In this document: piece by piece, positions 7,173 through 8,278 of the stretch
Position numbering within the stretch: the first letter of the stretch is position 1
Layout of the letters: every line of letters begins with the position of its first letter
Made by a program: the position numbers and the translations under genes
Notes under the pieces: model-generated
Seen by the model: the letters and a program-made list of their open reading frames with translations, nothing else
Database searches by the model: none
Told to the model about the DNA's origin: nothing
NCBI GenBank assembly: GCA_016926985.1
Contig: JAFGNO010000005.1
Span: 1-8,278, forward strand
DNA length: 8,278 bases
DNA from: Anaerolineae bacterium
Lineage (GTDB): Bacteria > Chloroflexota > Anaerolineae > Aggregatilineales > UBA3940
Direction of reading: 5' to 3'

Positions 7173-7185
7173 GGGGGGTCCCCCC
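7173..7185. repeat. GGGGGG-T-CCCCCC palindrome in the operon leader
   Basis: Six G, one T and six C form a perfect symmetric element 34 bp before the PRC-barrel start. In minus-strand RNA it could fold as five G-C pairs with a 3-nt loop. The C-run could alternatively contact the G-rich Shine-Dalgarno downstream. It lies next to a second run of four G (7197-7200, plus strand). Function is unknown. Confidence 0.4.
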
Positions 7186-7213
7186 TTCTTGTTCTTGGGG
7201 TTTGAGTAGCAAC

Positions 7214-7229
7214 CGTACAAAATTGTACG
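7214..7229 (-). promoter_or_regulatory. Palindromic candidate operator overlapping a possible -10 box
   Basis: CGTACAA-AA-TTGTACG is a perfect 7-bp inverted repeat with a 2-bp centre, the size and symmetry of a dimeric repressor site. On the minus strand it contains TACAAT (7222-7227), five of six matches to the -10 consensus, about 84 bp before the PRC-barrel GTG. No good -35 hexamer is seen at 16-18 bp, so the promoter call is weak, and no regulator gene is visible in the window. Confidence 0.35.
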
Positions 7230-7383
7230 TCAGAATTTAGGCAAGAATGTTTGAATTGCCAGAGAAATCCGATAAAACCGCTATATTCGGCCTTTTTTGC
7301 ACAACCCGCCAAAACAGCCCAAATTTGAAGTTAATCGATAGCTGAGGTTACCTGCTCAGTCCAAATGGGGGGCAACAAGCCTA

Positions 7384-8278
7384 TCACTCGGACCCTTCTT
7401 CAGCCGTATCGACGTTCAATTCGAAACGCTTCATTCGTAGGGCCAAGTCGTCAAGGGTAGGCCCAGTATAAATCATCACCGTATCCAGGCTGCTATGTCC
7501 AAGCAGGGCCGCGAGACCCCGCAAGTCATCAGGATTGGCAGCCAGATATCGAGTAGCGAAGGTGTGGCGCAGCCTGTGAGGTGAGACCGGCTGATCGATC
7601 CCGGCCTGATCGGCATACTTGGTCAAGATGCGCAGGATGGCACTCCGATGCCGTAGGGAGCCATGGATACCCATCCACAAAGGTTGAAGGGGATCATTCT
7701 GATCGGGGTGCGCTGCCAAATACAATTTCAAGGCCGTTCGCACTTCCTGGGTGAGAGGAATCTCTCGGAAGCTGCCATGCTTGCCCTCCCTCACAATGAG
7801 TGAGCCAGAGCGTTCTTTCAAGTTCACATCGCCCACCTGCAGAGCGAGGAGTTCTCCCACCCGGATGCCGGTACCTAACAGCACCTCAATCAAGGCAATA
7901 TCGCGGAGTTGACGATTGCTGTGAACCGCCCGCAGTAAGCGACGCACGTTACTTTTAGAGAGACCTTTAGGTTGTCGAGTGGTGAGTTTGATGCTGGAAA
8001 TATCGGCAGTTGGATCGGCTGGAGCCAGATCACACCCGACTGCCCAGGTGAAATAACGAGACAGGGCAACCAGTCGCTGGTTGATCGTGCTGGGAGCGGC
8101 CTGTTCCATCCGCCGTTGGTAGGACTGCCAATCGCGGACGTCACGAGGGATAATATCAGCCGGACGAAATTCCTCACCGACCGCCGCTTGATTCCAGGCA
8201 ACAAAGTGTTCTAAGGCCCGCTGGTAGGCTTGAACCGTATGAGGGCTTTTTCCCTGTGTTTCAAGGTGGAGCAGCCAG
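7384..8278 (-). CDS. Tyrosine recombinase / phage-type integrase, 5' end outside window
   Basis: A site-specific DNA recombinase that cuts and rejoins DNA through a tyrosine nucleophile. The reading frame stays open to the window edge: 56 residues upstream of the first internal Met (8109) form an evident SAM-like core-binding domain (GKSPHTVQAYQRALEHFVAW), so the gene is partial and the internal Met is not the start. Numbering from the visible edge (297 residues), the catalytic set is complete: Arg139 in TGIRVGELL, Lys166 in REGKHG, His234 and Arg237 in SPHRLRHTF, His261 in LLGHSS and Tyr270 in IYTGPT. Given a usual length near 300-330, only a short N-terminus is missing. The subfamily (XerC/D-like, prophage, integrative element or transposon) cannot be fixed. 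It is codirectional with the operon downstream and separated from it by 245 bp. Confidence 0.9.
   Translation of the reverse strand, partial: WLLHLETQGKSPHTVQAYQRALEHFVAWNQAAVGEEFRPADIIPRDVRDWQSYQRRMEQAAPSTINQRLVALSRYFTWAVGCDLAPADPTADISSIKLTTRQPKGLSKSNVRRLLRAVHSNRQLRDIALIEVLLGTGIRVGELLALQVGDVNLKERSGSLIVREGKHGSFREIPLTQEVRTALKLYLAAHPDQNDPLQPLWMGIHGSLRHRSAILRILTKYADQAGIDQPVSPHRLRHTFATRYLAANPDDLRGLAALLGHSSLDTVMIYTGPTLDDLALRMKRFELNVDTAEEGSE

Larger units (their letters stand above)
7139..7383. other. Intergenic region between integrase and operon, with short palindromes
   Basis: This 245-bp stretch includes A/T-rich segments not typical of the surrounding genes and has no supportable gene. It must hold the operon promoter unless transcription continues from the integrase gene. 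Short symmetric elements are listed separately at 7173-7185 and 7214-7229. Weaker ones are GGCAA-N11-TTGCC (7240-7260), an imperfect CCGA/TCGG hairpin (7269-7290) and CTGAG-N8-CTCAG (7342-7359). If an attachment site exists on this side of the integrase it should lie here, but no second copy is available in the window for comparison. Confidence 0.6.

Noticed and set aside
7269..7298. Hairpin followed by TTTTTT on the plus strand, resembling a terminator
   Set aside because: The stem is only about six pairs with a bulge, and no plus-strand gene lies upstream. As a minus-strand integrase terminator the trailing sequence lacks a clear U-tract.
7139..7312. In-frame 58-residue N-terminal extension of the PRC-barrel protein from an ATG at 7312
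   Set aside because: It has no family resemblance, runs through palindromic A/T-rich sequence, and the GGAGGG plus GTG at 7138 fits better.
7342..7359. CTGAG-N8-CTCAG inverted repeat just after the integrase stop
   Set aside because: A five-base stem with no U-tract is expected by chance in a region this size. It is only noted in the intergenic entry.
7139..7383. Possible magnesium-sensing leader RNA (M-box or mgtA-type) ahead of the operon
   Set aside because: I could not recognise conserved elements of a known Mg2+ riboswitch. A covariance-model search of this interval would decide it.

Overview
The window reads as a bacterial chromosome segment of moderately high G+C. All recognisable genes lie on the minus strand, so gene order runs from high to low coordinates. 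I see no taxonomic marker such as rRNA. The pairing of a tandem PRC-barrel protein whose N-terminus carries a CTDGLCG motif with an MGDG-synthase-like glycosyltransferase, and the wording of the proteins, feel most like a Chloroflexota (Anaerolineae-type) bacterium. That placement is a weak inference from memory.

Layout in transcription order. (1) 8278-7384: the 3' part of a tyrosine recombinase/integrase gene. Its 5' end is outside the window and its catalytic set is intact. (2) 7383-7139: a 245-bp intergenic region with A/T-rich stretches, several short palindromes and a strong ribosome binding site. (3) 7138-6521: a two-domain PRC-barrel protein starting at GTG. (4) 6451-5318: a GT28/MGDG-synthase-like glycolipid glycosyltransferase. 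(5) 5290-4541: a cofactor-dependent phosphoglycerate mutase. (6) 4506-1936: a P-type ATPase of the magnesium-transporting (MgtA-like) class. (7) 1939-866: a YbhN/LPG-synthase-type multi-pass membrane protein. (8) 882-220: a rhomboid intramembrane serine protease. (9) 219-1: non-coding as far as visible, with a perfect 8-bp inverted repeat at the very edge.

The six genes from the PRC-barrel gene to the rhomboid gene are separated by 69, 27, 34, -4 and -17 bp and very likely form one operon. Four of the six products act in or on the membrane: lipid glycosylation, divalent cation import, a lipid-flippase-like fold and intramembrane proteolysis. A sensible reading is a membrane and magnesium homeostasis operon with a glycolytic enzyme embedded in it. 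The strongest idea to test is that the rhomboid controls turnover of the cation pump or the YbhN-like protein encoded beside it, as the Bacillus rhomboid YqgP does for the unrelated magnesium transporter MgtE. The integrase upstream raises the possibility of an integrated element boundary just outside the operon, but no attachment site can be identified from this window. No CRISPR array, tRNA, rRNA or insertion sequence was found.
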